A stretch of 64,000 bases of DNA from Micromonospora ureilytica (GCF_015751765.1 NZ_JADOTX010000001.1:7032271-7096270); one strand, 5' to 3'. Counted from the stretch's first letter, positions 17,816 through 27,307 are shown. Made by a program: numbers and translations. The notes: generated from the letters alone by a model not told the origin.

Positions 17816-18580
17816 ATGGGAACGCTCGATGGCAAGGTCGTGCTGATCACCGGCACCGGCGGTGGTCTGGGCCGCGTCGCGGCGCTGACCTTCGCACGCG
17901 AGGGCGCGAAGGTCGTCGGGGCCGACCTCCAGGTCGCCGGTAACGACGAGACTGTCGAACTCGTCCGCCGCGCCGGCGGGGAGATGACCGGCATCGCGCC
18001 GGTCGACCTCACCGACCCCGAGCAGGTACGCAAGCTCGTCGACGACGCTGCCGCCGCCTACGGCGGGCTCGACGTGGTCTACAACAACGCGGCCGCGCTC
18101 CGCTTCGGCCCGATGCCCGACTTCTCGGTGCGGGACTGGCGCTACACCATCACCGGCGAACTCGACATTCCGTACTTCGTGTCGAAGTTCGCCTGGCCGC
18201 ACCTGGTCCGGCGCGGTGGCGGCGTCATCATCAGCGCCGCCTCCATGGCCGGGATGATCGGCGGCCACGTCCCGCCGATGGTCGGTCACACCGCCGCGAA
18301 CGCCGGCATCATCGGCATGACGCGACAGCTCGCGCTCGAAGGCGCGCCCCACGGGATCCGCGCGGTGGCGGTCAGCCCCGGGCCCACCCTCACCCCGGCC
18401 AGCGAACGCGACCTCGGTGACAACCAGGAGGCGCGGGACGCCATCACCGCCAAGACGCTCCTCAAGCGCTTCGCGCGTCCCGAGGAGGTCGTCGAGCTGG
18501 TGGTCTTCCTCGCGTCCGACCGGGCGTCGTACATCACCGGGGCGAACTACCCGGTCGACGGCGGCGCGACCGCCTGGTGA
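17816..18580 (+). CDS. SDR-fold oxidoreductase relative lacking the usual Tyr and Lys
   Basis: A 254-residue short-chain dehydrogenase/reductase. The dinucleotide-binding motif TGTGGGLG is at residues 13-20, and YNNAA, the NNAG equivalent, is at 89-93. A serine stays in IISAASMAG. At the catalytic YxxxK position the sequence reads H158-T-A-A-N162, so both the tyrosine and the lysine are replaced. The C-terminal VDGGATAW end is normal. ATG 17816 follows GAGGAGGA. The fold is certain, but the reaction is not. It may bind a cofactor without classical catalysis or use another mechanism. Two palindromic operators lie upstream. Confidence 0.85.
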   Translation: MGTLDGKVVLITGTGGGLGRVAALTFAREGAKVVGADLQVAGNDETVELVRRAGGEMTGIAPVDLTDPEQVRKLVDDAAAAYGGLDVVYNNAAALRFGPMPDFSVRDWRYTITGELDIPYFVSKFAWPHLVRRGGGVIISAASMAGMIGGHVPPMVGHTAANAGIIGMTRQLALEGAPHGIRAVAVSPGPTLTPASERDLGDNQEARDAITAKTLLKRFARPEEVVELVVFLASDRASYITGANYPVDGGATAW

Positions 18581-18622
18581 CCCGGCCTTGGGGCGCCGCC
18601 GCTCCCGGTGGCGCCCCGGCCG

Positions 18623-19411
18623 TCAGCCGTCGATAGCGGGCACCCAGCGCGCGGGTCGACGTTCGCGGAACGCGGTGACCCCTTCGCGCCCCTCGTCGGA
18701 CAGGAAGTAGCCGGTCGAGACGGCGGACAGCCGGGCCAGGTCGGCGCGCAACTCGGCGGTACCTGGTCGGCGCAGCAACTCCTTCGCGCCGGCCAACGCC
18801 CCAGGTGCCCCGCGCACCAACGAGTCGCAGTAGCCCCGTACCGCGTCGTCCAGCCCGTCCGCCGGGACCGAGGCCGTGACCAGGCCGATCTCGGCGGCGC
18901 GGCGACCGTCGAAGGTGTCCCCGGTCAGGTACAGCTCGGCGGCGGCGCGGGGGTGCAGCCGGGGCAGCACGGTCGCCGAGATCACCGCCGGGATCACCCC
19001 GATGCGTACCTCGGTGAATGCGAAGGTCGCCTCGTCGGCGCAGACCGCCAGGTCGGCGGCGGCGATCAGGCCCAGCCCACCGGCCCGCGCCGGCCCGCCG
19101 ACCCGGGCCAGCACCGGCTTCGGGCACTCCCAGAGCGCCGCGAGCACGTCGCCCAGCATCCCGGCCGGCACCGTCCCGCTGGCGTACGCCGCGGCGGTCT
19201 CCTTCAGGTCCGCGCCGGAGCAGAAGACCGGGCCGGTGTGGTCGAGCACGATCACTCGGACCGCCTCGTCGGCCACCGCGTCCGCCAGTCCGGCCAGCAG
19301 TTGGGTCATCAGGCCGGTGGAGAGCGCGTTGCGGTTGTGCGGGCTGTTCAGGGTGAGGGTGGTCACCCCACGGGCCGTGGCGACCCGCACGAGGACGTCG
19401 GGAGAGGTCAT
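18623..19411 (-). CDS. Enoyl-CoA hydratase/isomerase family protein
   Basis: A 262-residue crotonase-fold protein. The oxyanion-hole segments are FCSGADLKE and GPARAGGLGLIAAADLAV. The usual catalytic Glu region is visible as FTEVRIGVIPAV. The family hydrates or isomerises enoyl-CoA thioesters in fatty or amino acid breakdown. ATG 19411 (MTSPDVLVRVATARG) is chosen over two upstream in-frame ATGs that would cross into the promoter of the divergent hemW gene. The start codons of the two genes are only 20 bases apart. Confidence 0.85.
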   Translation of the reverse strand: MTSPDVLVRVATARGVTTLTLNSPHNRNALSTGLMTQLLAGLADAVADEAVRVIVLDHTGPVFCSGADLKETAAAYASGTVPAGMLGDVLAALWECPKPVLARVGGPARAGGLGLIAAADLAVCADEATFAFTEVRIGVIPAVISATVLPRLHPRAAAELYLTGDTFDGRRAAEIGLVTASVPADGLDDAVRGYCDSLVRGAPGALAGAKELLRRPGTAELRADLARLSAVSTGYFLSDEGREGVTAFRERRPARWVPAIDG

Positions 19412-19430
19412 GCCGGGCACACTAGTGGCC

Positions 19431-20654
19431 ATGCCCGGCGTCCTTCCAGATGGTGAGACCGTCCCCGTCGACGGATCGTTGCCCGCCACCGCCACCGCTG
19501 CGGTCGGCGCGCGCGGCTTCGGCGTGTACGTGCACGTCCCGTTCTGCGCGAGCCGCTGCGGCTACTGCGACTTCAACACCTACACCGCCTCCGAACTGGG
19601 CGGTGGCGCGAGCCGCGAGGGGTACGCCGACACCGTCCTGGCCGAGCTGACGCTGGCCGCCCGGGTGCTCGGCGACAACCCGCCGCCCCGGGTCGACACC
19701 GTCTTCGTCGGCGGGGGCACGCCCACCCTGCTCCCCGCCGACGACCTGGCCCGCATCCTCGACGGCATCGACCGCACCTGGGGGCTGGCCGCCGACGCCG
19801 AGGTGACCACCGAGGCCAACCCCGAGTCGGTCACCCCGGAATCGTTGAAGCTGCTGCGGGCCGCCGGCTACACCCGGATCTCGCTGGGCATGCAGTCCGC
19901 CTCCCCGGGGGTGTTGGCGATCCTGGATCGCAAACACAGCGCCGGCCGGGCCACCGCCGCCGCCCTGGAGGCGCGCGACGCCGGGTTCGAGCACGTCAAC
20001 CTGGATCTGATCTACGGCACCCCGGGGGAGCGGGCCGAGGACTTCGCCGCCTCGCTGGAGCAGGTCGTGGCCGCCGGAGTGGACCACGTCAGCGCGTACG
20101 CCCTGATCGTCGAGGACGGCACCCGGCTCGCGGCCCGGATGCGGCGCGGCGAGCTGGCGTACCCCAGTGACGACGTGGCCGCGGACCGCTACCTGGCCGC
20201 GGAGGCCGCGCTCGACGCGGCCGGGCTCTCCTGGTACGAGGTCTCCAACTGGGCCAGTACCGAGGAGGCCCGCTGCCGGCACAACCTGCTCTACTGGACC
20301 GGCGCGGACTGGTGGGGGCTGGGGCCGGGGGCGCACAGCCACGTCGGTGGGGTGCGCTGGTGGAACGTGAAACACCCCTCGGCGTACGCCCAGCGGTTGG
20401 CCGCCGGCGCGTCTCCCGGGCTGGCCCGGGAGGTGCTCACTGTCGACGAGGCGCACATGGAGGACGTGATGCTCCGGCTGCGGCTGGCCAGCGGCCTCCC
20501 GCTGGCGGTGCTCGACGCCACCGGCCGGGCCGGCGCCGAGCGGGCGCTGGCCGACGGGCTGCTGGCCGCCGACGAGTACGCCGCCGGCCGGGCGGTGCTC
20601 ACCCTGCGCGGGCGGTTGCTCGCCGACGCGGTCGTCCGCGACCTGCTGCCCTGA
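19431..20654 (+). CDS. hemW: Radical SAM heme chaperone HemW
   Basis: A 407-residue protein with the radical SAM cluster motif CASRCGYC near residue 42, followed by DFNTY as in HemW and HemN proteins. Further family features are FVGGGTPTLL, EANPESV and the C-terminal HemN-like domain (HNLLYWTGADWWGLGPGAHS). The spacing CxxxCxxC and the position next to hrcA-dnaJ fit HemW, a haem chaperone once called coproporphyrinogen oxidase-like. ATG 19431 gives a ~30-residue N-terminal lead before YVHVPFC. Confidence 0.92.
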   Translation: MPGVLPDGETVPVDGSLPATATAAVGARGFGVYVHVPFCASRCGYCDFNTYTASELGGGASREGYADTVLAELTLAARVLGDNPPPRVDTVFVGGGTPTLLPADDLARILDGIDRTWGLAADAEVTTEANPESVTPESLKLLRAAGYTRISLGMQSASPGVLAILDRKHSAGRATAAALEARDAGFEHVNLDLIYGTPGERAEDFAASLEQVVAAGVDHVSAYALIVEDGTRLAARMRRGELAYPSDDVAADRYLAAEAALDAAGLSWYEVSNWASTEEARCRHNLLYWTGADWWGLGPGAHSHVGGVRWWNVKHPSAYAQRLAAGASPGLAREVLTVDEAHMEDVMLRLRLASGLPLAVLDATGRAGAERALADGLLAADEYAAGRAVLTLRGRLLADAVVRDLLP

Positions 20655-20659
20655 GTGGC

Positions 20660-20686
20660 CCGCTGCCCCCGGACCGGGGGCAGCGG
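20660..20686. terminator. Bidirectional terminator between hemW and the DUF4870 gene
   Basis: Near-perfect palindrome (CCGCTGCCCCCGG and its complement) directly after the hemW stop and 36 bases past the stop of the convergent gene. The innermost pairs would open to form the loop. Confidence 0.75.
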
Positions 20687-20721
20687 TGTTCCAGACCGGC
20701 CGGGGGAGCGGCCGGCCCGGC

Positions 20722-21348
20722 TCACTTGATGAAGTTGGCAGTCATCGGGTAGCGGTACGGGGTGCCCTCGTTGGCCTTCACGCCGGCGATGATCCCGAAC
20801 AGGATCTGGATCACCACGACGGCGATGCTGGGCAGGAAGAGCAGGCACCAGCTCACGAAGAGCAGCACGAACGCGATGACCGACCAGAGGATCTGGAAGT
20901 TCAGGGCGGCGAGGGCCTGCGCCCGGACGGTCGGCGACTGCTGGCCGCGGGTCAGGTAGGCGATGAGCGGGGCGACGAAGCCCAGCGGACCGAAGCTGAC
21001 CAGCGCGCCGAGGGCGCCGCCGAAGTGCGCGACGAGCGACCAGGTCTTGTCCTCGTTGTTGGCGTAGCCGCCACCGGGGCCGCCGTATGCCCCACCGGCC
21101 GGGTAACCGCCGGGTGGGGGATAGCCCCCGGGCGGCGGATAGCCGCCTGCCGGAGGGTAGCCGCCTGACGGCGGTTGGTCACCGGTGGGCGGCGGATAGC
21201 CACCGGCCGGGGGATAGCCGGCCGGGCCGGGTGCCCCGGACAGTGGTGCGGTGGGCGGCTCGGACGACGGGAACGGGCCTGGGGAGGTGGGCTCCGGCGG
21301 GTAGTTGCCGGGGTCGCCCGACCCGGGAGGGCGAGGAGGTTCAGTCAT
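20722..21348 (-). CDS. DUF4870 domain membrane protein with Gly-Tyr-Pro-rich N-terminus
   Basis: A 208-residue protein. The first ~100 residues are low-complexity, with repeated GGYPPPG/GGYPPAG units. The C-terminal ~110 residues are a DUF4870-type domain (TWSLVAHFGGALGALVSFGPLGFVAPLIAYL, then RAQALAALNFQI and two more membrane segments). Such proteins are common in actinobacteria, with no defined function. ATG 21348 (MTEPPRPPG) is preferred over the in-frame ATG nine codons upstream. Confidence 0.82.
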   Translation of the reverse strand: MTEPPRPPGSGDPGNYPPEPTSPGPFPSSEPPTAPLSGAPGPAGYPPAGGYPPPTGDQPPSGGYPPAGGYPPPGGYPPPGGYPAGGAYGGPGGGYANNEDKTWSLVAHFGGALGALVSFGPLGFVAPLIAYLTRGQQSPTVRAQALAALNFQILWSVIAFVLLFVSWCLLFLPSIAVVVIQILFGIIAGVKANEGTPYRYPMTANFIK

Positions 21349-21490
21349 GGATGTCACGGTAAGGGCCGGTGGCAACGCCGCACCAGAGCGACACCGCCCC
21401 GCCGTGCGGGCCGATCAGCCCAATGGGGTGGCATGGGCCGCACCGACAGGTGGTCGTTGATCATCGCGTCGGCGGGCCTGCCGACGTAGA

Positions 21491-21517
21491 CTGGCACTCG
21501 TTACAGTCGAGTGCCAG
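21491..21517 (+). promoter_or_regulatory. CIRCE operator of hrcA
   Basis: Perfect inverted repeat CTGGCACTC - 9 nt - GAGTGCCAG, matching the CIRCE layout (9-N9-9) and core GCACTC/GAGTGC. It is 57 bases before the hrcA start. HrcA dimers bind such sites, so the hrcA-dnaJ-rsmE transcript is probably autoregulated. Confidence 0.92.
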
Positions 21518-21573
21518 GACGGCCCGGCCGGCCCACGGCGCCGGCGGCCGACGTGCGACAGGAGGTGCGGAGG

Positions 21574-22596
21574 ATGGGTCTCGACGACCGGAAACTCGCA
21601 GTGCTCCGCGCCATCGTCGAAGACTACGTCTCCACCCAGGAGCCGGTCGGCAGCAAGGCGCTGGTCGAGCGGCACCAGCTCGGGGTCTCCCCGGCCACGG
21701 TCCGCAACGACATGGCCGTGCTGGAGGAGGAGGGCTACATCCGGCAGCCGCACACAAGTGCCGGCCGGGTGCCCACCGACCGCGGCTACCGCCTCTTCGT
21801 CGACAGGTTGTCCCGGGTCAAGCCGCTCAGCCCGGCCGAGCGCCGGGCCATCGAGCGCTTCCTGGTCGGTGCTGTCGACCTCGACGACGTGGTGCACCGC
21901 ACGGTTCGCCTGCTCGCCCAGCTGACCCGTCAGGTCGCCGTCGTGCAGTACCCGAGCCTGGCCCGTTCCTCGGTGCGTCACCTGGAGCTGGTGCCGATCT
22001 CCACGACCCGGCTGATGCTCGTCATGATCGCGGACACCGGGCGGGTGGAGCAGCGGCTCGTGGAGCTGCCCGGCCCGGTGCCCGCCGACGACGTCACCGA
22101 CCTGCGCCGACTGATCAACGAGAAGCTCGCCAACGCCCGGCTGTCCGAGACGCCACCGTTGGTGCAGGCGCTGGTCGAGGAAGCGCCGACCGGGCTGCGC
22201 CCGACCATGACCACGCTCGCCACCGTCCTGCTGGAGACACTTGTCGAGCGGCACGAGGAACGGATCGCGCTCGCCGGCACCGCCAACCTCACCCGGGGTG
22301 GCCTGCTCGACTTCCAGGGCTCCCTGCGGCCGATCCTCGAGGCCCTGGAGGAGGAGGTCGTGCTGCTCAAGCTCATCGGTGAGACCGAGCCCAGCACGAC
22401 CCGGGTGCTGATCGGCGACGAGAACGAGTTCGACAACCTGCGCGCCGCCTCGGTGGTCAGCACCGGGTACGGCCCGGGTGCCACGATCGTCGGCGGCCTG
22501 GGGGTGCTGGGGCCCACCCGGATGGACTACCCCGGCAACATCGCCACGGTGCGCGCCGTGGCACGCTACGTGGGCGAGTTGCTGGCCCAGAACTGA
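21574..22596 (+). CDS. hrcA: Heat-inducible transcription repressor HrcA
   Basis: A 340-residue repressor. The N-terminal winged helix ([21 protein letters not shown]) is followed by [19 protein letters not shown] and [14 protein letters not shown], all diagnostic of HrcA. It represses chaperone genes by binding CIRCE, and a CIRCE site lies just upstream. ATG 21574 follows GGAGGTGCGGAGG. It begins the operon hrcA-dnaJ-rsmE. Confidence 0.96.
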   Translation: MGLDDRKLAVLRAIVEDYVSTQEPVGSKALVERHQLGVSPATVRNDMAVLEEEGYIRQPHTSAGRVPTDRGYRLFVDRLSRVKPLSPAERRAIERFLVGAVDLDDVVHRTVRLLAQLTRQVAVVQYPSLARSSVRHLELVPISTTRLMLVMIADTGRVEQRLVELPGPVPADDVTDLRRLINEKLANARLSETPPLVQALVEEAPTGLRPTMTTLATVLLETLVERHEERIALAGTANLTRGGLLDFQGSLRPILEALEEEVVLLKLIGETEPSTTRVLIGDENEFDNLRAASVVSTGYGPGATIVGGLGVLGPTRMDYPGNIATVRAVARYVGELLAQN

Positions 22597-22671
22597 TTGG
22601 TCAGGGCCGATGCGGCCGGCTGCGGCCGCCGACCGGCGCAACGCGAGACGAACATGAGGACACGGAACGCA

Positions 22672-23817
22672 GTGGCCAGGGACTACTACGGCATTCTCGG
22701 TGTGAGCCGGGAAGCCTCCGATGACGAGATCAAGCGCGCCTACCGCAAGCTGGCGCGCCAGTTCCACCCGGACGTCAATCCGGACCCGGAGGCTCAGGAG
22801 AAGTTCAAGGACATCAACGCCGCGTACGAGGTCCTCTCGGACGACCGGAAGCGGCAGATCGTCGACCTGGGTGGCGACCCGCTCGCCCCGGGTGGCGGCG
22901 GCGCCGGAGGTCCGGGCGGCCCCGGAGGCGCCGGTCCGTTCGTCGGTTTCCAGGACATCATGGACGCGTTCTTCGGCGGTGCGGGAGGTGGCGCCCGTGG
23001 CCCACGGCCGCGTACCCGCCCGGGCGCCGACGCGATCCTGCGACTCGAACTCGACCTGCACGAGACGGCGTTCGGCGTGGAAGCCCCGATCACCGTTGAC
23101 ACCGCTGTGCTCTGCACCACCTGCTCGGGCGCCGGCACGGCCGCCGGCACGCACCTGGCGACCTGCGAGGCGTGCGGCGGCCGGGGCGAGGTGCAGTCGG
23201 TGCAGCGCACCTTCCTCGGCCAGGTGGTCTCCGCCCGGCCGTGCACCGTGTGCCAGGGCTACGGCACCACCATCCCGCACCCCTGCCCCACCTGCGCCGG
23301 CGACGGTCGGGTTCGTACCCGCCGCTCGCTGACCGTCAAGATCCCGGCCGGCGTCGAGGACGGCATGCGGATCCGGCTGGCCCAGCAGGGCGAGGTCGGC
23401 CCCGGTGGCGGCACCGCCGGTGACCTCTACGTGGAGATCCACGAGCGCCCGCACGACGTGTACTCCCGCAAGGGCGACGACCTGCACTGCCGGGTCACCG
23501 TGCCGATGACGGCGGCGGCGCTGGGCACCCGGCTGACCATCAAGACGCTGGACAGCGAGGAGACCGTCGACGTCAAGGCCGGCACCCAGCCGGCCAGCAC
23601 GCTACGACTGCGCGCCCGGGGCGTGCCGCACCTGCGCGGCACCGGCCGAGGCGACCTCTACGTGCACCTGGACGTGCGGACTCCCACCAAGCTCGACCCG
23701 GACCAGGAGAAGATGCTGCGCGACTTCGCCAAGACCCGTGGTGAGGAGGTCGCCGAGCTGTCCAAGCAGGGCGGCTTCTTCTCCCGGATGCGCGACGCGT
23801 TCAACGGGCACGCCTGA
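22672..23817 (+). CDS. dnaJ: Molecular chaperone DnaJ (second DnaJ type linked to hrcA)
   Basis: A 381-residue type I J-protein that stimulates DnaK ATPase. It starts [21 protein letters not shown], has the HPD motif (QFHPDVN), then a glycine-rich linker (~residues 65-110). Four zinc-finger CxxCxGxG-type repeats follow ([32 protein letters not shown]), then the C-terminal substrate domains. GTG 22672 is chosen because the mature family start is ARDYYG and a GAGGA site lies before it; an ATG at 22654 is an alternative. Confidence 0.95.
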   Translation: MARDYYGILGVSREASDDEIKRAYRKLARQFHPDVNPDPEAQEKFKDINAAYEVLSDDRKRQIVDLGGDPLAPGGGGAGGPGGPGGAGPFVGFQDIMDAFFGGAGGGARGPRPRTRPGADAILRLELDLHETAFGVEAPITVDTAVLCTTCSGAGTAAGTHLATCEACGGRGEVQSVQRTFLGQVVSARPCTVCQGYGTTIPHPCPTCAGDGRVRTRRSLTVKIPAGVEDGMRIRLAQQGEVGPGGGTAGDLYVEIHERPHDVYSRKGDDLHCRVTVPMTAAALGTRLTIKTLDSEETVDVKAGTQPASTLRLRARGVPHLRGTGRGDLYVHLDVRTPTKLDPDQEKMLRDFAKTRGEEVAELSKQGGFFSRMRDAFNGHA

Positions 23818-23818
23818 G

Positions 23819-24553
23819 GTGTCCGCTCCGCTCTTCCTGGTCGAGGCGCTGCCCACCGGCGACGCGCTGACCCTGGACGGCCCGGAGGGGCACCACGCCG
23901 CCACCGTGCAGCGGCTGCGCGTCGGCGAGGAGTTGCTGCTCGCCGACGGGCGGGGTGGCACGGCCGCCGCCGTGGTCACGGCCGTCGGCAGGGGCACCCT
24001 TGAGGTCACCATCACCTCCCGGGGGTACGCGGACGCGCCGGTCCCCCGGATCGCGGTGGTGCAGGGCATCGCCAAGGGCGACCGGGGCGAGCTGGCCGTG
24101 CAGGCGATGACCGAGGTCGGGGTGGACGAGATCGTGCCCTGGGCGGCCTCACGTTCGGTGGCCCAGTGGCGCGGCGACCGGGGCGTACGCGCCCGGGAGA
24201 AGTGGGTGGCCACCGCCCGGGAGGCGGCCAAGCAGGCCCGCCGGCCGTGGCTGCCGGTGGTGGCCGGTGCGCCGGACGAGTCCACAGCCACTGTGGCCCG
24301 CCGGATCGCCGGTGCCGCCGCCGGGTTCGTGCTGCACGAGGAGGCCGAAGACCGGCTCACCACCGCCGAGCTGCCCTCCACCGGTGAGATCGTCCTGGTG
24401 GTCGGCCCGGAGGGTGGCATCGCCCCGGCCGAGCTGACCGCCTTCGCCGAGGCCGGCGGGCGACCCGTACGCCTCGGGCCGGCTGTGCTGCGCACCTCCA
24501 CCGCCGGGGTGGCGGCCCTCAGCGTGCTAGCCACCCGCCTCAACCGCTGGTAG
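23819..24553 (+). CDS. rsmE: 16S rRNA (uracil-1498-N3)-methyltransferase
   Basis: A 244-residue SPOUT-class methyltransferase that methylates U1498 of 16S rRNA. The N-terminal PUA-like part has GPEGHHAATVQRLRVGEE. The C-terminal knot shows VGPEGGIAPAELTAF and LRTSTAGVAAL, with the S-adenosylmethionine loop. GTG 23819 begins one base after the dnaJ stop, so it is in the hrcA-dnaJ operon, the usual actinobacterial arrangement. Confidence 0.95.
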   Translation: MSAPLFLVEALPTGDALTLDGPEGHHAATVQRLRVGEELLLADGRGGTAAAVVTAVGRGTLEVTITSRGYADAPVPRIAVVQGIAKGDRGELAVQAMTEVGVDEIVPWAASRSVAQWRGDRGVRAREKWVATAREAAKQARRPWLPVVAGAPDESTATVARRIAGAAAGFVLHEEAEDRLTTAELPSTGEIVLVVGPEGGIAPAELTAFAEAGGRPVRLGPAVLRTSTAGVAALSVLATRLNRW

Positions 24554-24576
24554 CCCCACGCCGCGCGTCCTCATCG

Positions 24577-24626
24577 AGATCTTGGAAGGAAACGGCCCCT
24601 CCAGGGGCGCTTTCTTTCCAAGATCT
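24577..24626. repeat. Palindromic intergenic element, AGATCTTGGA family, copy 3 (probable bidirectional terminator)
   Basis: 16-bp arms AGATCTTGGAAGGAAA and TTTCTTTCCAAGATCT enclose a second hairpin, GCCCCT...AGGGGC. Almost the same outer and inner sequences occur at 2790-2839. It lies between the convergent rsmE and SDR genes, where a two-way terminator would be expected. Confidence 0.85.
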
Positions 24627-24640
24627 TGTCGGAGTCGGCT

Positions 24641-25402
24641 TCAGCTGCGCAGGTAGGAGGCGCCGTTGAGGTCGACGATCGTGCCGGAGGCCCATTCGGC
24701 CTGTGGTGAGGCCAGCCAGTGCACGGCGGCGGCGATCTCCTCCGGTTGGCCCACCCGGTCGAACGGGCTCTGCGCCCGGATGGCCGCGCCCCGCTCGCCG
24801 CGCAGGTGCTCGGTGGTCATGTCGGTCGCCACGAAGCCCGGTGCGACGGTGGCGACAGTGATGCCGTACGGCGCGAGCGCCACGGCGAGGGACTGGCCCA
24901 GCGCGTTCAGCCCCGCCTTGCTGGCGCCGTACGCCGGCTGCTCCGGCTCGCCGCGGAACGCGCCACGGGACGAGACGTTGACGATCCGCCCGCCGCGTTC
25001 GCGCATGTGCTGGGCGGCGCACCAGGTGACGTTGCCGGCGCCGGTCAGGTTGGTCTCCAGCACCTGCCGCCAGCGCTGCTGCCACTGCTCGTACGAGGTG
25101 CCGAAGATCGGGTGCGGGTCGTCGCGGTCGCCGTACGTCCCGGCGTTGTTGACGAGCACGTCCAACCCGCCGAGCAGCTCGGCGGCCCGGTCGACCATGG
25201 CCCGGACCGCGTCCGGATCGGTGAGGTCGGCGCGGACCACCACGTGCCCGTCGCCGGGCAGCTGCGCGCGTAGCTCCTCGGCCGCGTCGGCGGAGTCGCG
25301 GTGGTGGATGGCCACCCGGTCGCCGCCGGCCGCGAACGCCTTCGCCACCGCGCGGCCGATCCCGCGCGAGGCCCCGGTCACCAGTACCGCCCGATCCGTC
25401 AT
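24641..25402 (-). CDS. SDR family oxidoreductase (classical)
   Basis: A 253-residue short-chain dehydrogenase/reductase with all canonical elements: TGASRGIG cofactor motif, NNAG (LVNNAGTYG), Ser in NVSSRG and the catalytic YGASK. The C-terminal WASGTIVDLNGASYLRS is like 3-oxoacyl-ACP reductase-type enzymes. The substrate is unknown. ATG 25402 (MTDRAVLVTG) is used; an ATG three codons upstream (25411) is equally possible. It is divergent from the HIT gene and convergent with rsmE. Confidence 0.88.
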   Translation of the reverse strand: MTDRAVLVTGASRGIGRAVAKAFAAGGDRVAIHHRDSADAAEELRAQLPGDGHVVVRADLTDPDAVRAMVDRAAELLGGLDVLVNNAGTYGDRDDPHPIFGTSYEQWQQRWRQVLETNLTGAGNVTWCAAQHMRERGGRIVNVSSRGAFRGEPEQPAYGASKAGLNALGQSLAVALAPYGITVATVAPGFVATDMTTEHLRGERGAAIRAQSPFDRVGQPEEIAAAVHWLASPQAEWASGTIVDLNGASYLRS

Positions 25403-25449
25403 GCCGGCCATCCTGCCTCAGCCGCACCCGGTGTCCTTACACTGCCCCG

Positions 25450-25809
25450 ATGGGATCCGACTGCCTGTTCTGCCGCATCGTCGCCGGGGAGATCCCGGCC
25501 ACAGTGGTCCGGGAGACCGACACCACCCTCGCCTTCCGCGACATCGATCCGAAGGCGCCGGTGCACGTCCTGGTCATTCCGAAGGAGCACTACGCCGACG
25601 TCGCCACCCTCGCCCAGGGTGACCCGGCGCTGGCCGCCGACGTGCTGGCGACGGCCGCCGCCGTGGCCGAGGACGAGGGCCTGCTCGGCGACGGTTTCCG
25701 GCTGATGTTCAACACCGGCGCGTACGGCGGGCAGGAGGTGTTCCACGCGCACGCGCACCTGCTCGGTGGTGCGCCGCTCGGCCCGATGCTCGCCCGGAAC
25801 CTCGCGTGA
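25450..25809 (+). CDS. HIT (histidine triad) family nucleotide-binding protein
   Basis: A 119-residue HINT-like protein, a small nucleotide phosphoramidase. It begins CLFCRIVAGEIPA (typical CxxC start), has VHVLVIPKEH in the middle and the triad H99-A-H101-A-H103 in VFHAHAHLLGG. The second triad x is alanine rather than a bulky residue, but the three histidines are present. It sits between rsmE and phoH, a position usual for actinobacteria. Confidence 0.94.
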   Translation: MGSDCLFCRIVAGEIPATVVRETDTTLAFRDIDPKAPVHVLVIPKEHYADVATLAQGDPALAADVLATAAAVAEDEGLLGDGFRLMFNTGAYGGQEVFHAHAHLLGGAPLGPMLARNLA

Positions 25810-27203
25810 CCCTAGGTGCGGCGCCCGACGTCCGGGCGGATGAGCACCTGGGGCGGTTGGTCCGGCGGGTGCAGGCCGAAGCCCGGGTGCCGGCGGTGTC
25901 GGCGGCGCTGCACCGGGCCGACCGGCCGCTCTGGAGCTGCACCGTCGGTGCGACCGGCACCGACAGCCCGTTGGGGCCGGGCACCCAGTTCCGGATCGGC
26001 TCGGTCACCAAGACGTTCACCGCGGTGCTGGTCCTGCAGTGCCGCGACGACGGCCTGCTGGACCTGGACGACCCGGTGGGCCGGCACCTGGACCTCCCGG
26101 CGCACGGCGAGCTGACCGTACGCCGGTTGCTGTCGCACACCGCTGGCCTGCAACGTGAGCCGTTCGGCGATATCTGGGACAGTCTGCGCGTACCGGACGC
26201 CGACCAACTGGTCGCGGAGCTGGACCGGGCCGAGCGGGTGCTGCCGACCGGCCGGCGGTTCCACTACTCCAACCTGGGTGTGGCCGTGCTCGGCCAACTC
26301 GTCGGCCGGCTCCGCGGCGGAGGCTGGGCCCAGGCACTCACCGAGCGGATCCTGACGCCGCTGGGGCTGACCGACACCACAGTGACCCCACGGCCGACGG
26401 CGGCGACCGGTTTCCTGGTCGACGCGTACTCCGACGAGGCGCACCCGGAGCCGCCGACCGACTTCGGCGCGGTCGGCCCGGCCGCCCAGCTCTGGAGCAC
26501 AGCGACCGACATGGCCCGCTGGGCGGCGTTCCTGGCCGACCCGGCGGCGCTGGACCCGGCCGGCGCGGTCCTCGCCCCGGCCACCCTGGACGAGATGCGC
26601 TGGCCGCTGACCACCACCGACGAGACGCTCTGGGGCGCGGGCTTCGGGCTCGGGCTGATCCTGATCCCACAGGGGGAACGGGTGATGCACGTGGGACACG
26701 ACGGGGCGATGCCCGGATTCCTCGCCGGGGTGTACGGCCGCCGCGGAGGCGACGGCACGGCCGGCGCGATGGGCGCCGCCGTGCTCGGCTCGTCCGGCAC
26801 GGCGACCGAACTGTTCGACCTGTCGCACCGGTTGCTCGCCGCGGCGGTCGAGCACGACCCGGCCGAGATCGAGCCCTGGCGACCCGGCGCACCCGCGCCG
26901 GCGACCCTGCGGGGTGCGCTCGGCCGTTGGTGGGGCGAGGGCTCCGAGTACGTCTTCTCCTGGCACGACGGCACCCTGCGGGCGCGCGGGGTCGGTGACC
27001 CGGCCGGACGGCCGCCGGCGATCTTCACCCCGTCGCCGGACCAGCCGGACGTGTTCCGCGTGGTCTCCGGTCGGGAGGTCGGCGAGCTGCTGCGGCTGAC
27101 CCGGGACGAGGCCGGCGCGGTGGTCCGGATGCACTGGGCGACGTACCGGTTCACCCGCCACCAGGAGACCTTCGACAGGTACGACTTCCGGGCCGGGAGT
27201 TGA
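25806..27203 (+). CDS. Serine hydrolase of the class C beta-lactamase / penicillin-binding family
   Basis: A 465-residue protein with the active-site motifs of the Beta-lactamase (AmpC/esterase) fold: S66-x-x-K69 in IGSVTKTF, Y154-S-N156 in HYSNLG, and HVGHDGAMPGF in place of the third KTG box. No signal peptide is apparent, so it is probably cytoplasmic and more likely an esterase or peptidase than a secreted beta-lactamase. The C-terminal ~110 residues form an extra beta domain. GTG 25806 overlaps the HIT stop (GTGA), implying cotranslation. This gene interrupts the usual HIT-phoH neighbourhood. Confidence 0.86.
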   Translation: MTLGAAPDVRADEHLGRLVRRVQAEARVPAVSAALHRADRPLWSCTVGATGTDSPLGPGTQFRIGSVTKTFTAVLVLQCRDDGLLDLDDPVGRHLDLPAHGELTVRRLLSHTAGLQREPFGDIWDSLRVPDADQLVAELDRAERVLPTGRRFHYSNLGVAVLGQLVGRLRGGGWAQALTERILTPLGLTDTTVTPRPTAATGFLVDAYSDEAHPEPPTDFGAVGPAAQLWSTATDMARWAAFLADPAALDPAGAVLAPATLDEMRWPLTTTDETLWGAGFGLGLILIPQGERVMHVGHDGAMPGFLAGVYGRRGGDGTAGAMGAAVLGSSGTATELFDLSHRLLAAAVEHDPAEIEPWRPGAPAPATLRGALGRWWGEGSEYVFSWHDGTLRARGVGDPAGRPPAIFTPSPDQPDVFRVVSGREVGELLRLTRDEAGAVVRMHWATYRFTRHQETFDRYDFRAGS

Positions 27204-27307
27204 TCGCGGCCAGCGGAAATGGGCGAGATGCGGCAGGCGTTGAACCGATACGATGGGTGTAACGTCCGCACGCCAGGCCAGCAGGCCGGCGCCGAGATCG
27301 AGAGCAG

